Shown: positions 34,518 to 42,271 of the stretch, in pieces
Layout of the letters: every line of letters begins with the position of its first letter
Position numbering within the stretch: position 1 is the first letter of the stretch
NCBI RefSeq assembly: GCF_002904295.1
Contig: NZ_PPHG01000086.1
Coordinates: forward strand, 62,001 to 126,000
Origin: Amycolatopsis sp. CA-128772
GTDB lineage: Bacteria > Actinomycetota > Actinomycetes > Mycobacteriales > Pseudonocardiaceae
DNA: 64,000 bases
Direction: 5' to 3'
Notes under the pieces: generated by a model
What the model was told of the DNA's origin: nothing
The model's database searches: none
What the model saw: the letters and a program-made list of their open reading frames with translations, nothing else
Position numbers and translations under genes: made by a program

Positions 34518-36022
34518 GACTGTCCCTTCCGGACGGCACCGAAGCGGGCGGTGTGGACCGGCCCGAGCGAAACGTGGATGGCCTGCTGGTCGGTGTAGAA
34601 GTCGAGCGAGCGGTAGCCGCCTTCGTGGCCGAGGCCGGACGCCTTGACCCCGCCGAACGGCGTCCGCAGGTCGCGGACGTTGTGCGAGTTCAGCCAGACC
34701 ATCCCGGCCTCGACGGACTGCGCGAAAGTGTGCGCCCGCTCCAGGTCGGCCGTCCACAGGTACGCGGCCAGCCCGTACTTGACGCCGTTGGCCAGTGCGA
34801 GGGCCTCGGCTTCGGTGTCGAACGGGGTCAGCGCGACGACCGGGCCGAAGATCTCCTCCTGGAAGATCCGTGCGGTCGACGGTACGTCGGCGAACACCGT
34901 CGGCGCCACGTAGTTGCCGCTGTCCGACCCGGACGGGCGGCCGCCGCCGGCCAGCAGCCGGCCTTCGGTCTTGCCCAGCTCGACGTACCGCATCACCTTG
35001 TCGTAGTGCTCCGGGTGCACCAGGGCGCCGACCTCGGTGGCCGGGTCGTGCGGGTCGCCGACGACGATGTTCGCCGCCCGTTCCGCGTACCGGGCGCAGA
35101 ATTCCTCGTAGATCGGGCGCTCCACCAGGATCCGGCTGCCCGCCGTGCAGCGCTCGCCGTTGAGGGAGAACACGCCGAACAACGTCGAGTCGATGGCGGC
35201 GTCGAGGTCCGCGTCGGCGAAGACGATCGCCGGGGACTTGCCGCCCAGCTCCATCGACATGCCCTTGAGGTGGGCGGCGCAGTTGCGGTAGATCGTCTGC
35301 CCGGTCGTGGTCTCGCCGGTGAACGAGATCAGCGGGACGTCCGGGTGCTTGACCAGGGCGTCACCCGCTTCCTCGCCGTAGCCGTTGACCAGGTTGAACA
35401 CGCCATCGGGCAGGCCCGCGCCGGCGAAGATCCCGGCCCACAGGCTCGCCGAGAGCGGCGTGAACTCGGCCGGCTTGAGCACCACCGTGCAGCCCGAGGC
35501 CAGCGCCGGTGCGAGCTTCCAGCTCTCCAGCATGAACGGCGTGTTCCACGGCGTGATCAGCCCGGCGACGCCGACCGGCTTGCGGTGTACGTAGTTCACC
35601 TGCCGGCCCGGCACCTGGTAGGTGTCGTCGGCCTGGGCGACGACGAGGTCGGCGAAGAACCGGAAGTTCTCGGCCGCGCGCTGCGCCTGCCCGAGGGCCT
35701 GGGTGATCGGCAGGCCGGTGTCGAACGTCTCCAGCTCGGCCAGCCGCTTGTCCTGCGCCTCGACGGCGTCGGCGATCTTGTTCAGGATCCGGGCCCGGGC
35801 CCGCGGCAGCATCCGCGGCCACGGGCCTTCGACGAACGCCTTGCGCGCCGCGGCGACCGCCCGGTCGACGTCCTCGGCCTGGCCCGCGGCCGCTGTGACG
35901 TACGGGGTGTTGGACACCGGGTCGAGCACGTCGAACGTCCTGCCCGAGACGCTGTCGACGAGCTCACCGCCGATGTAGTGCTTGAGCTCGCCCGGCAGTC
36001 CTTCCGGGACGTAGTGGGTCAT
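34514..36022 (-). CDS. hpaE: 5-carboxymethyl-2-hydroxymuconate semialdehyde dehydrogenase
   Basis: A 502-residue NAD(P)-dependent aldehyde dehydrogenase. Key motifs: 'GLITPWNTPFMLESWKLAPA', MELGGKSPAIV (general-base Glu), LNGERCTAGSR (catalytic Cys) and EEIFGPVVALTPF. It lies directly upstream of hpaD and overlaps it, which identifies it as the dehydrogenase acting on the ring-cleavage product. The ATG overlaps the stop of the DapA-like gene. Assignment of HpaE over a general ALDH rests on context and on similarity over the whole length. Confidence 0.9.
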   Translation of the reverse strand: MTHYVPEGLPGELKHYIGGELVDSVSGRTFDVLDPVSNTPYVTAAAGQAEDVDRAVAAARKAFVEGPWPRMLPRARARILNKIADAVEAQDKRLAELETFDTGLPITQALGQAQRAAENFRFFADLVVAQADDTYQVPGRQVNYVHRKPVGVAGLITPWNTPFMLESWKLAPALASGCTVVLKPAEFTPLSASLWAGIFAGAGLPDGVFNLVNGYGEEAGDALVKHPDVPLISFTGETTTGQTIYRNCAAHLKGMSMELGGKSPAIVFADADLDAAIDSTLFGVFSLNGERCTAGSRILVERPIYEEFCARYAERAANIVVGDPHDPATEVGALVHPEHYDKVMRYVELGKTEGRLLAGGGRPSGSDSGNYVAPTVFADVPSTARIFQEEIFGPVVALTPFDTEAEALALANGVKYGLAAYLWTADLERAHTFAQSVEAGMVWLNSHNVRDLRTPFGGVKASGLGHEGGYRSLDFYTDQQAIHVSLGPVHTARFGAVRKGQS

Positions 36023-36981
36023 CGCGTTCCTTCCACGGCAGAGCCTTCCACGGTGAAGCCTTCGGTCGGCGACAGGTATTTCGCGCCTTCGGTCATGAGG
36101 TCCTCGATGCGGGCGACGCCCTTCGCGGTCGGCGGGATCAGCGGCGGCCGGACGTGGCCGGAGGCGATCAGCCCGCGCTGCTGCAGGACCCACTTGCCCG
36201 GCGCAGGGTTGGTCTCGACGAACAGCAGATCGACGAGCGGGTGCAGGCCGTAGTGGATCTCCCGGGCCCGTTCGTGGTCGCCGGCCTCCCACGCGGTGTA
36301 CATCTGCGCGCAGGCGGCCGGGGCGATGTTGGCCGTCGCGCTGACGAACCCGGCGCCGCCGAGCGCGAGCAGCGGCAGGCAGAGCAGCTCGATCCCGGAC
36401 CAGACCAGCAGTTCCCGGCCGCACAGGTGCAGCACGCGGGAGAAGTGCTCGAAGTCCTTCGTCGTCTCCTTGATCCCGACGAAGTTTTCGCACGAGCGGT
36501 ACAGCCGCGCGACGGTCTCCGGCGCGAGGTCGACCGCGGTCCGGCTCGGCACGTTGTAGGCGACGATCGGCAGATCGGGGAACTCCCGGCAGACCGTGCG
36601 GTACCAGACGAACAGCGCGTCCTGCGTCGGCCGCGCGTAGTACGGCGTGATGACCAGGGCGGCGTCGATCCCGGCGTCCTGCGCGAGCGCCGTCAGCTCC
36701 AGGGTTTCGTCGAGCTTCGCCGAGCCGGTGCCAGGCACGAACGGGACGCGGTCGCCGACCTCGGCGGCCACCGTCCGGATCGCCTCGGCGCGCTCGGCCA
36801 CCGTCTGGGAGCCGGGCTCGCCGGTGGAACCGCCGATCGAGATGCCGTGCGTGCCGGAAGCGAGCTGCCAGCGCACGAGGTTCGCCAGGCCGTCGTGGTC
36901 GACCGCCCCCTCGGCGGTGAACGGCGTCATCAGCGGCGCGATCGACCCGCGGATGGCCTGGGGGTCGGAGCGGAATCGCAT
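36019..36981 (-). CDS. DapA/NAL-family lyase of the hpa operon
   Basis: A 320-residue class I aldolase-type protein: 'GSIAPLMTPFTAEGAVDHDG', 'GISIGGSTGEPGSQTVAERA', 'LVITPYYARPTQDALFVWYR', PIVAYNVPSRTAVDL (Tyr) and FVGIKETTKDFEHF (Schiff-base Lys). It sits between gntR and hpaE with a 4-bp overlap, so it belongs to the pathway and is unlikely to make lysine. The hpa pathway ends with cleavage of a hydroxylated heptenedioate to pyruvate and succinic semialdehyde, normally done by HpaI (a class II enzyme of a different fold); this lyase may replace it. That is inference. Confidence 0.85.
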   Translation of the reverse strand: MRFRSDPQAIRGSIAPLMTPFTAEGAVDHDGLANLVRWQLASGTHGISIGGSTGEPGSQTVAERAEAIRTVAAEVGDRVPFVPGTGSAKLDETLELTALAQDAGIDAALVITPYYARPTQDALFVWYRTVCREFPDLPIVAYNVPSRTAVDLAPETVARLYRSCENFVGIKETTKDFEHFSRVLHLCGRELLVWSGIELLCLPLLALGGAGFVSATANIAPAACAQMYTAWEAGDHERAREIHYGLHPLVDLLFVETNPAPGKWVLQQRGLIASGHVRPPLIPPTAKGVARIEDLMTEGAKYLSPTEGFTVEGSAVEGTR

Positions 36982-36999
36982 GGGTTTCCCTTTCCTGCG

Positions 37000-37668
37000 T
37001 CAGTGGCGGCGGTAGGCGAGGTAGGCGTCCAGGGTGGCCAGCCGGTGGGCGCGGACGGCCTGTTCGACTTCGGCGGCGGGTGCGCCGTTTTCAAGGAGGC
37101 CGAGGATGGTTTCGTGCTCGGCGACCGATTCGCGGGCGCGCCCGGGCACGAAGCTGAACGTCGAAGAGCGCAGGCCGCTGAGCCGGTCCCAGCCGCGCCG
37201 GACCAGGTCGAGCACCTGCGGGTTGGGGCAGGCGTCGAACAGCACGGCGTGGAAGTCGCGGTTGAGCCCGGTGAACCGGGCCGGTTCGAAGTGCCCGAGG
37301 CAGCCGGCCAGTTCGGTGTTGAGCGCCCGGGCCTTCGCCAGGGCGCCGGCCGGGAGGACGGGGGTGGCGAGCGCGGCGGCGTAGCCCTCGACCAGGGCGA
37401 GGGTCTGCATGGTGTGCTGGTACTCGCTTTCGTCGACCATCGCGACCTGCGCGCCGACGTTGCGCTCGAAGGTCACCAGGCCCTCGGCCTCCAGCAGCCG
37501 GATCGCCTCGCGGATCGGCACCACGCTGACGCCGAGCTCCTGCGCGAGCTGCCCGAGGACCAGCCGGTAGCCGGGGGAGAAGGTGCCGTCGGCGATCCGG
37601 GCCTTGATCCACCGGTAGGCGATCCGCGACTTGCTCATCGCCGCGCCGTTCACCGTTTCGCGCGCCAT
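37000..37668 (-). CDS. GntR-family (FCD) regulator of the hpa operon
   Basis: A 222-residue regulator: winged helix at residues 15-75 ('IADGTFSPGYRLVLGQLAQE', 'LGVSVVPIREAIRLLEAEGL') and an all-helical FCD ligand domain ('LALVEGYAAALATPVLPAGA', 'LNRDFHAVLFDACPNPQVLD', 'SVAEHETILGLLENGAPAAE'). ATG 37668, with GGAGG 8 bases away, is preferred over the internal ATG at 37638. It overlaps the upstream FAH-RraA gene by 19 bp, so it is co-transcribed with the genes it probably controls. Candidate operators are TAATATACGA at 39108-39117 and TCGTATACGA at 54863-54872. Confidence 0.9.
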   Translation of the reverse strand: MARETVNGAAMSKSRIAYRWIKARIADGTFSPGYRLVLGQLAQELGVSVVPIREAIRLLEAEGLVTFERNVGAQVAMVDESEYQHTMQTLALVEGYAAALATPVLPAGALAKARALNTELAGCLGHFEPARFTGLNRDFHAVLFDACPNPQVLDLVRRGWDRLSGLRSSTFSFVPGRARESVAEHETILGLLENGAPAAEVEQAVRAHRLATLDAYLAYRRH

Positions 37669-39068
37669 GCGGTGTACCTCCCGCGCCAGTGCTCGTCCAT
37701 CGGGTAGAGCCCCTCGACGCGTTCGCCCGCGGCCACCTGCTCGGCGATGAACGTCTCCTGCAGCTCCTGCTCGATCGCCGCGTCGACGATTTCTTCGACG
37801 AGGTCCGGCGGGATGACCAGGACACCGTCGCCGTCGCCCACGATGACGTCGCCGGGGCAGACCGCGGCGCCGCCGCAGGCGATGGCGACGTCGACGTCCC
37901 ACGGCACGTGCCGCCGGCCGAGCACCGCCGGGTGCGGCCCGGCGTGGTAGGTCGGGATGTCCAACGCGGACACCGCGGCCAGGTCGCGGACCCCGCCGTC
38001 GGTGACGATCCCGGCCGCGCCGCGCACCTGCGCCCGCAGCGCGAGGATGTCGCCGACGGTGCCGGTGCCGCGTTCCCCGCGGGCCTCCATGACGAGGACG
38101 TCGCCCGGGCCGAGCGTGTCGATCGCGCGCTTCTGCGCGTTGTAGCCGCCGCCGTGGGCCTTGAACAGGTCTTCGCGGTAGGGCAGGTACCGCAGGGTCC
38201 GCGCGCGGCCGGTCAGCCGGGCGCCCGGCCGGGTCGAGGTGAGCCCGTCGATCGACACGGCGTTGTAGCCGCGCTTGCGCAGCTGGGCCGACAGCGTGGC
38301 GGTGCCGACGGACTCGATCCGCTCCTTCAGGGCCGCGGTCAGCCCGAACCCCGGCTCGGCCGTCCCGTACGCGTCCGCGCGCTGCTGCTCGTCGACCCGG
38401 GGGAGGGCGCCGTACGGTCCGAACGGGACGGTCCCGCCGGCGATCGTCGTGACGAGCCGGCCGGTGGTGTGGCGGCCGCTGTCGACCTCGACCTCGACGA
38501 CGTCGCCGGGGATGACGACCGACGCGCCCGCGGGGGTGCCGGTCAGGACGACGTCGCCGGGTTCGAGGGTGATCAGCTGCGAGAGGTCGGCGACCAGCCG
38601 CCCGAAACCGAAGAGCAGGTCGCCGGTGGTGTCCTCCTGGACGAGCTCGCCGTTGACCCAGGTCCGCAGCCGCAGCGCGGCCGGGTCGAGGTCCGCCGCG
38701 GGCAGCACCGCCGGGCCGAGCGGGGTGAAGCCGTCGCCGCCCTTGGACCGCAGGTTGCTGCCCTTGTCGGCGTACCGGAGGTCGTAGACGCCGAAGTCGT
38801 TGGCCGCGGTGACGCCCTCGACGTACGACCAGCCTTCTTCGGGCGTGACGCGGCGGGCGGTGCGGCCGATGACCAGCGCGATCTCGCCTTCGAAGCCCAG
38901 CAGCTCGGTGCCGGCCGGGCGCTCGAGCACGGCGCCGCTCGCCGCGACGGACGTCGGCGGCTTGAGGAAGTACGACGGCTGCTCCGGCACCCGGCCGCGC
39001 TGGGCGGCGCGGGAGCGGTAGTTCAGGTGCAGCGCGATGATCTTGCCGGGCCGCGCGATGCTGGTCAT
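37650..39068 (-). CDS. FAH-family (HpaG-like) / RraA-family fusion protein
   Basis: A 472-residue two-domain protein. Residues 1-235 are a fumarylacetoacetate-hydrolase-family domain: ALHLNYRSRAAQ, SYFLKPPTSV, LLGFEGEIALVIG, 'VTAANDFGVYDLRYADKGSN', ITLEPGDVVLTGTPAG. HpaG enzymes of this family decarboxylate and isomerise 5-carboxymethyl-2-hydroxymuconate intermediates. Residues about 255-450 are an RraA/HMG-aldolase-like domain: DVLVMEARGERGTGTVGDIL, IVTDGGVRDLAAV, 'PWDVDVAIACGGAAVCPGDV'. That family includes divalent-metal aldolases and oxaloacetate decarboxylases. The product may carry out two successive hpa steps. It begins the operon FAH-RraA, gntR, dapA-like, hpaE, hpaD. Confidence 0.85.
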   Translation of the reverse strand: MTSIARPGKIIALHLNYRSRAAQRGRVPEQPSYFLKPPTSVAASGAVLERPAGTELLGFEGEIALVIGRTARRVTPEEGWSYVEGVTAANDFGVYDLRYADKGSNLRSKGGDGFTPLGPAVLPAADLDPAALRLRTWVNGELVQEDTTGDLLFGFGRLVADLSQLITLEPGDVVLTGTPAGASVVIPGDVVEVEVDSGRHTTGRLVTTIAGGTVPFGPYGALPRVDEQQRADAYGTAEPGFGLTAALKERIESVGTATLSAQLRKRGYNAVSIDGLTSTRPGARLTGRARTLRYLPYREDLFKAHGGGYNAQKRAIDTLGPGDVLVMEARGERGTGTVGDILALRAQVRGAAGIVTDGGVRDLAAVSALDIPTYHAGPHPAVLGRRHVPWDVDVAIACGGAAVCPGDVIVGDGDGVLVIPPDLVEEIVDAAIEQELQETFIAEQVAAGERVEGLYPMDEHWRGRYTAWRAKR

Positions 39069-39107
39069 CCGTGGTTCCTGCCTGCCGGTTCGGGAAGATA
39101 TCCAAAA

Positions 39108-39120
39108 TAATATACGATCG
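39108..39120. promoter_or_regulatory. Candidate GntR site and AT-rich promoter patch of the hpa operon
   Basis: TAATATACGA (39108-39117) matches the palindrome TCGTATACGA of 54863-54872 at 8 of 10 positions and continues into CGATCG. It lies in an AT-rich patch 40-50 bases before the first hpa start, inside a 73-bp gap. A -10 such as TATATT can be read on the minus strand; the -35 is not clear. Confidence 0.4.
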
Positions 39121-39141
39121 GTGGCACGGGGAAACCCCCTT

Positions 39142-40578
39142 TCAGGTCCCGTAGTGCAGCCAGACGGACTTGACCTCGGTGTACGCGTCGAGGGCCCACG
39201 GCCCCATCTCGCGGCCCCAGCCGGACGCCTTGTAGCCGCCCCACGGCGCCGCCATGTCGGGGATCGGGGGCATGTTGACGAAGACCGCGCCGGCCCGGAT
39301 GCCGTCGGCGTACCGCTGGGCCGTGCGCAGGTCGCGGGTCCACACCGTGGCGGCCAGGCCGTACTCGGTGTCGTTGGCCCGGGCCAGGGGCTCGTCGCCG
39401 TCGTCGTAGGCGGTCACGGCCAGCACCGGGCCGAAGATCTCCTCGCGCATGATCGCCATGTCGTCGCGGACGCCGGCGAACAGCGTCGGGGTGTAGAAGT
39501 AGCCGTCGCCGTCGACCGGGTGGCCGCCGGTGACGAGGTCGGCGCCCTGGTCACGGCCGGTGCCGACCAGGACGTCGACGTGTTCGCGGTGCTTGGCCGA
39601 CACGAGCGGGCCGAGCTGTGTGGTCTCTTCGGTACCGGGCCCGAGCCGGAGCCCCTCCAGGCCGCGCGCCATCTTGTCGACGAACTCCTGTTCGCGCTTG
39701 CGGTCGACGTAGAAGCGCGTGTACGCGGCGCAGACCTGGCCGGTGTTGAGCGTCGCCCCGGCGAGGTTGCCCGCGACGGCGGCGTCGATGTCGGCGTCGG
39801 CCGCGATGATGCTCGGGGCCTTCCCGCCGAGTTCGAGGGTGAGCCGCTTGAGGTTGGACGCCGCGCTCGCCGCGGTGATCAGCTTCCCGACCGCCGTCGA
39901 GCCGGTGTAGGAGACGTGGTCCACGTCCGGGTGTCCGGTCAGCAGGGCGCCGACCGCGCCGTCGCCGGTGACGAGGTTGACCACGCCGGCCGGGATCCCG
40001 GCTTCGTGGACCAGCTCGACCAGGCGGATGCTGGTCAGCGGCGTCACCTCGCTGGGTTTGATGACCACTGTGTTGCCGGTGGCCAGGGCCGGCGCGAGCT
40101 TCCAGGCGAGGATCATCAGCGGGAAGTTCCACGGCGTGATCAGCGCGTTCACCCCGACCGGCTCGCGGCGGGTGTAGTGCAGGGTGTCCGGGAAGGACAC
40201 CGGGTTGGTGGTGCCCTGCAGCTTCGTCACCCAGCCCGCGAAGTAGCGGAAGTGCTCGGCCGCGCCGGTCACGCTCACCTGCCGGGACACCCCGATCGGC
40301 TGGCCCTGGTCCAGGGTCTCCAGCCGGGCCAGCTCCTCGTGGTGCTGCTCGACGAGGTCGGCCAGCCGGAACAGCAGCGCGGCGCGCCGGACCGGCAGCA
40401 GCCCGGCCCACGCGGGCGCGGAAAGCGCTCGCCGGGCGGCCGCGACGGCGGCGTCGACGTCGGCTCGCGAGGCCGTGCCGACCTCTTCGATGACCTGCCC
40501 GGTGGCCGGGTCGTGGGTGGGGAGCGCGCCGCCGCCGGCTTCGGTCCACTGTCCGTCGATGCACAGGCGTGTCGCCAT
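39142..40578 (-). CDS. Aldehyde dehydrogenase, probably aryl-acetaldehyde type
   Basis: A 478-residue ALDH: 'ALITPWNFPLMILAWKLAPA', LTLELGGKAPSII (Glu), LNTGQVCAAYTRF (catalytic Cys) and EEIFGPVLAVTAY, ending 'DAYTEVKSVWLHYGT'. It lies 73 bp upstream of the hpa operon on the same strand. With a copper amine oxidase in the same region, oxidation of (4-hydroxy)phenylacetaldehyde to the acid is the natural role (FeaB/PadA-like). The substrate is inferred from context only. A divergent GMC oxidoreductase starts 138 bp away. Confidence 0.88.
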   Translation of the reverse strand: MATRLCIDGQWTEAGGGALPTHDPATGQVIEEVGTASRADVDAAVAAARRALSAPAWAGLLPVRRAALLFRLADLVEQHHEELARLETLDQGQPIGVSRQVSVTGAAEHFRYFAGWVTKLQGTTNPVSFPDTLHYTRREPVGVNALITPWNFPLMILAWKLAPALATGNTVVIKPSEVTPLTSIRLVELVHEAGIPAGVVNLVTGDGAVGALLTGHPDVDHVSYTGSTAVGKLITAASAASNLKRLTLELGGKAPSIIAADADIDAAVAGNLAGATLNTGQVCAAYTRFYVDRKREQEFVDKMARGLEGLRLGPGTEETTQLGPLVSAKHREHVDVLVGTGRDQGADLVTGGHPVDGDGYFYTPTLFAGVRDDMAIMREEIFGPVLAVTAYDDGDEPLARANDTEYGLAATVWTRDLRTAQRYADGIRAGAVFVNMPPIPDMAAPWGGYKASGWGREMGPWALDAYTEVKSVWLHYGT

Positions 40579-40716
40579 CCCGTTGTCCTCCTCGGCCTGG
40601 GGTGAGCCGAGTATCGGGCGGCGGGACGCCGTGGGTCTTGTCCGCTCCCGCACGCCCGTTGACCGACCGCGAAGGGATGCCGCGGGAGCTCCGGGCCGCG
40701 CGTCAGGCTGGGCGGC

Positions 40717-42147
40717 ATGGACGTGATCGTGGTGGGTGCCGGCTCGGCCGGTTCGGTGGTGGCGCGGCGGCTGGTGGACGCGGGCGCGGCGGTGACGCTG
40801 CTGGAGGCCGGGGGCGAGGACGTCAACCCGGCGATCCACGACCCCGGGCGGGCCGGGGAGCTGTGGCACGGACCGGAGGACTGGGACCTGTACACGGTCC
40901 CGCAGGAGCACGCGGCCGGCCGGCGGCTGCACCTGCCGCGCGGCCGGGTGCTCGGTGGTTCGCACGCGCTCAACGCGATGATCTGGGTCCGCGGCGCCCC
41001 GGCCGACTACGACGGCTGGGGCCTGCCCGGCTGGACCTGGGCCGACGTCGAGCCGGTGTTCGCCCACGTCGAGAAGGACCTCCTCGACGTCGTCCCGAAC
41101 GAGCCGCTGCACCCGATCCAGCAGTCCATGGTGGACGCCTGCCGCGAGGTCGGCCTGCCGCTGAACCCGGACTACAACAGCGGAACCCTCGACGGCGTGT
41201 CCGTCGAGCGGATCACCGTGCGCGGCGGCCGGCGGTTCACCACCTGGAACGCCTACGGGGCGCCGGTGGCCTCCCGGATGACCGTCCACACGGGAGCGCT
41301 GGTGCACCGGCTGCGGTTCTCCGGCTCCCGCGTGACCGGCGTGGTCGTGGCGCTGGACGGGGTGCTGCAGGAGCTGTCCGCGGATCTGGTGGTGCTCGCC
41401 GCGGGGGCGCTGGCGTCCCCGGCGATCCTGCTCCGCAGCGGCGTCGGCCCGGCGGACGAGCTGGCCGCGCTCGGCATCGACGTCGTCGCGGACCTGCCGG
41501 GCGTGGGCCGCAACCTGCACGATCACCTGCTCTCCCCGGTCATCTTCGCCACCGGCCGGGAGGTCTCGCCGGCGCCGGGCCGGCCGGTGACGCAGGTGCA
41601 CTGGTTCTGGCGCAGCCGGCCGGGTCTGGCGGTGCCGGACACGCAGCCGATCTGCTTCAGCGTGCCGATGTACGAGCCGTGGATGTCCGGGCCGCCGACC
41701 GGGTTCTCGCTGATGGCCGGGATGGTGACACCGGAGAGCCGCGGCAGCCTGCGGCTGGCCCCGGACGGCTCGCCGCTGATCGACCTGGCTGCGTTGTCGG
41801 CGCCCGCGGACTTCGAGAGCCTGGTGGCCTCGGTGGAGCAGTGCCTGGCGGTCGGCCGGGCCCCGGCACTGGCGTCGGAATGGGGCGCCCGGCCGTTGTA
41901 CCCGGGGCCGTCGGACGACATCCGCGAGTACGTCCGCCGGACGGCGATCACGTACCACCACCAGGTCGGCACCTGCCGGATGGGCACCGCCGCGGACGCG
42001 GTCGTGAACCCACGGCTGGCGGTGCACGGCCTGGAGGGGCTGGTCGTCGCCGACGCGTCGGTGCTGCCCCGGGTGCCGACGGGCAACACCAACGCGCCGG
42101 CGGTCCGGGTGGGTGAACAGGCCGCGCGGTTCCTCATCGGGGGATGA
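40717..42147 (+). CDS. GMC-family FAD oxidoreductase
   Basis: A 476-residue flavoenzyme: MDVIVVGAGSAGSVVARRL (ADP-binding), 'GRVLGGSHALNAMIWVRGAP' (GMC signature 1), 'VVLAAGALASPAILLRSGVG' (signature 2), and the active-site 'TYHHQVGTCRMGTAADAV' with GNTNAPAVRVGEQAA near the C-terminus. It is somewhat shorter than choline dehydrogenase. Such enzymes oxidise alcohols to aldehydes; here it may feed aryl alcohols into the neighbouring ALDH. It is divergent from the ALDH gene and ends at the hairpin at 42164-42195. Confidence 0.9.
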   Translation: MDVIVVGAGSAGSVVARRLVDAGAAVTLLEAGGEDVNPAIHDPGRAGELWHGPEDWDLYTVPQEHAAGRRLHLPRGRVLGGSHALNAMIWVRGAPADYDGWGLPGWTWADVEPVFAHVEKDLLDVVPNEPLHPIQQSMVDACREVGLPLNPDYNSGTLDGVSVERITVRGGRRFTTWNAYGAPVASRMTVHTGALVHRLRFSGSRVTGVVVALDGVLQELSADLVVLAAGALASPAILLRSGVGPADELAALGIDVVADLPGVGRNLHDHLLSPVIFATGREVSPAPGRPVTQVHWFWRSRPGLAVPDTQPICFSVPMYEPWMSGPPTGFSLMAGMVTPESRGSLRLAPDGSPLIDLAALSAPADFESLVASVEQCLAVGRAPALASEWGARPLYPGPSDDIREYVRRTAITYHHQVGTCRMGTAADAVVNPRLAVHGLEGLVVADASVLPRVPTGNTNAPAVRVGEQAARFLIGG

Positions 42148-42163
42148 GCATGCGGGTGGTGAG

Positions 42164-42195
42164 GTGGTGAGGCGGGTTCTGAGGCGCCTCACCAC
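42164..42195. terminator. Bidirectional hairpin terminator
   Basis: GTGGTGAGGCG (42164-42174) pairs perfectly with CGCCTCACCAC (42185-42195) across a 10-base loop. It lies in the 124-bp gap between convergent GMC and amidohydrolase genes. Confidence 0.65.
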
Positions 42196-42271
42196 TCACG
42201 ACTCCGCACCGAGGGCCGGCCGGGGAGGGCCGTCGGCCGGAAAGCGCACTCGGCCGCCGGCCGCCCCCGCC

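Noticed and set aside
36019..36981. Housekeeping dihydrodipicolinate synthase (dapA).
   Set aside because: It is locked into the hpa operon by overlapping codons and lacks lysine-biosynthesis neighbours, so a catabolic lyase is more likely.
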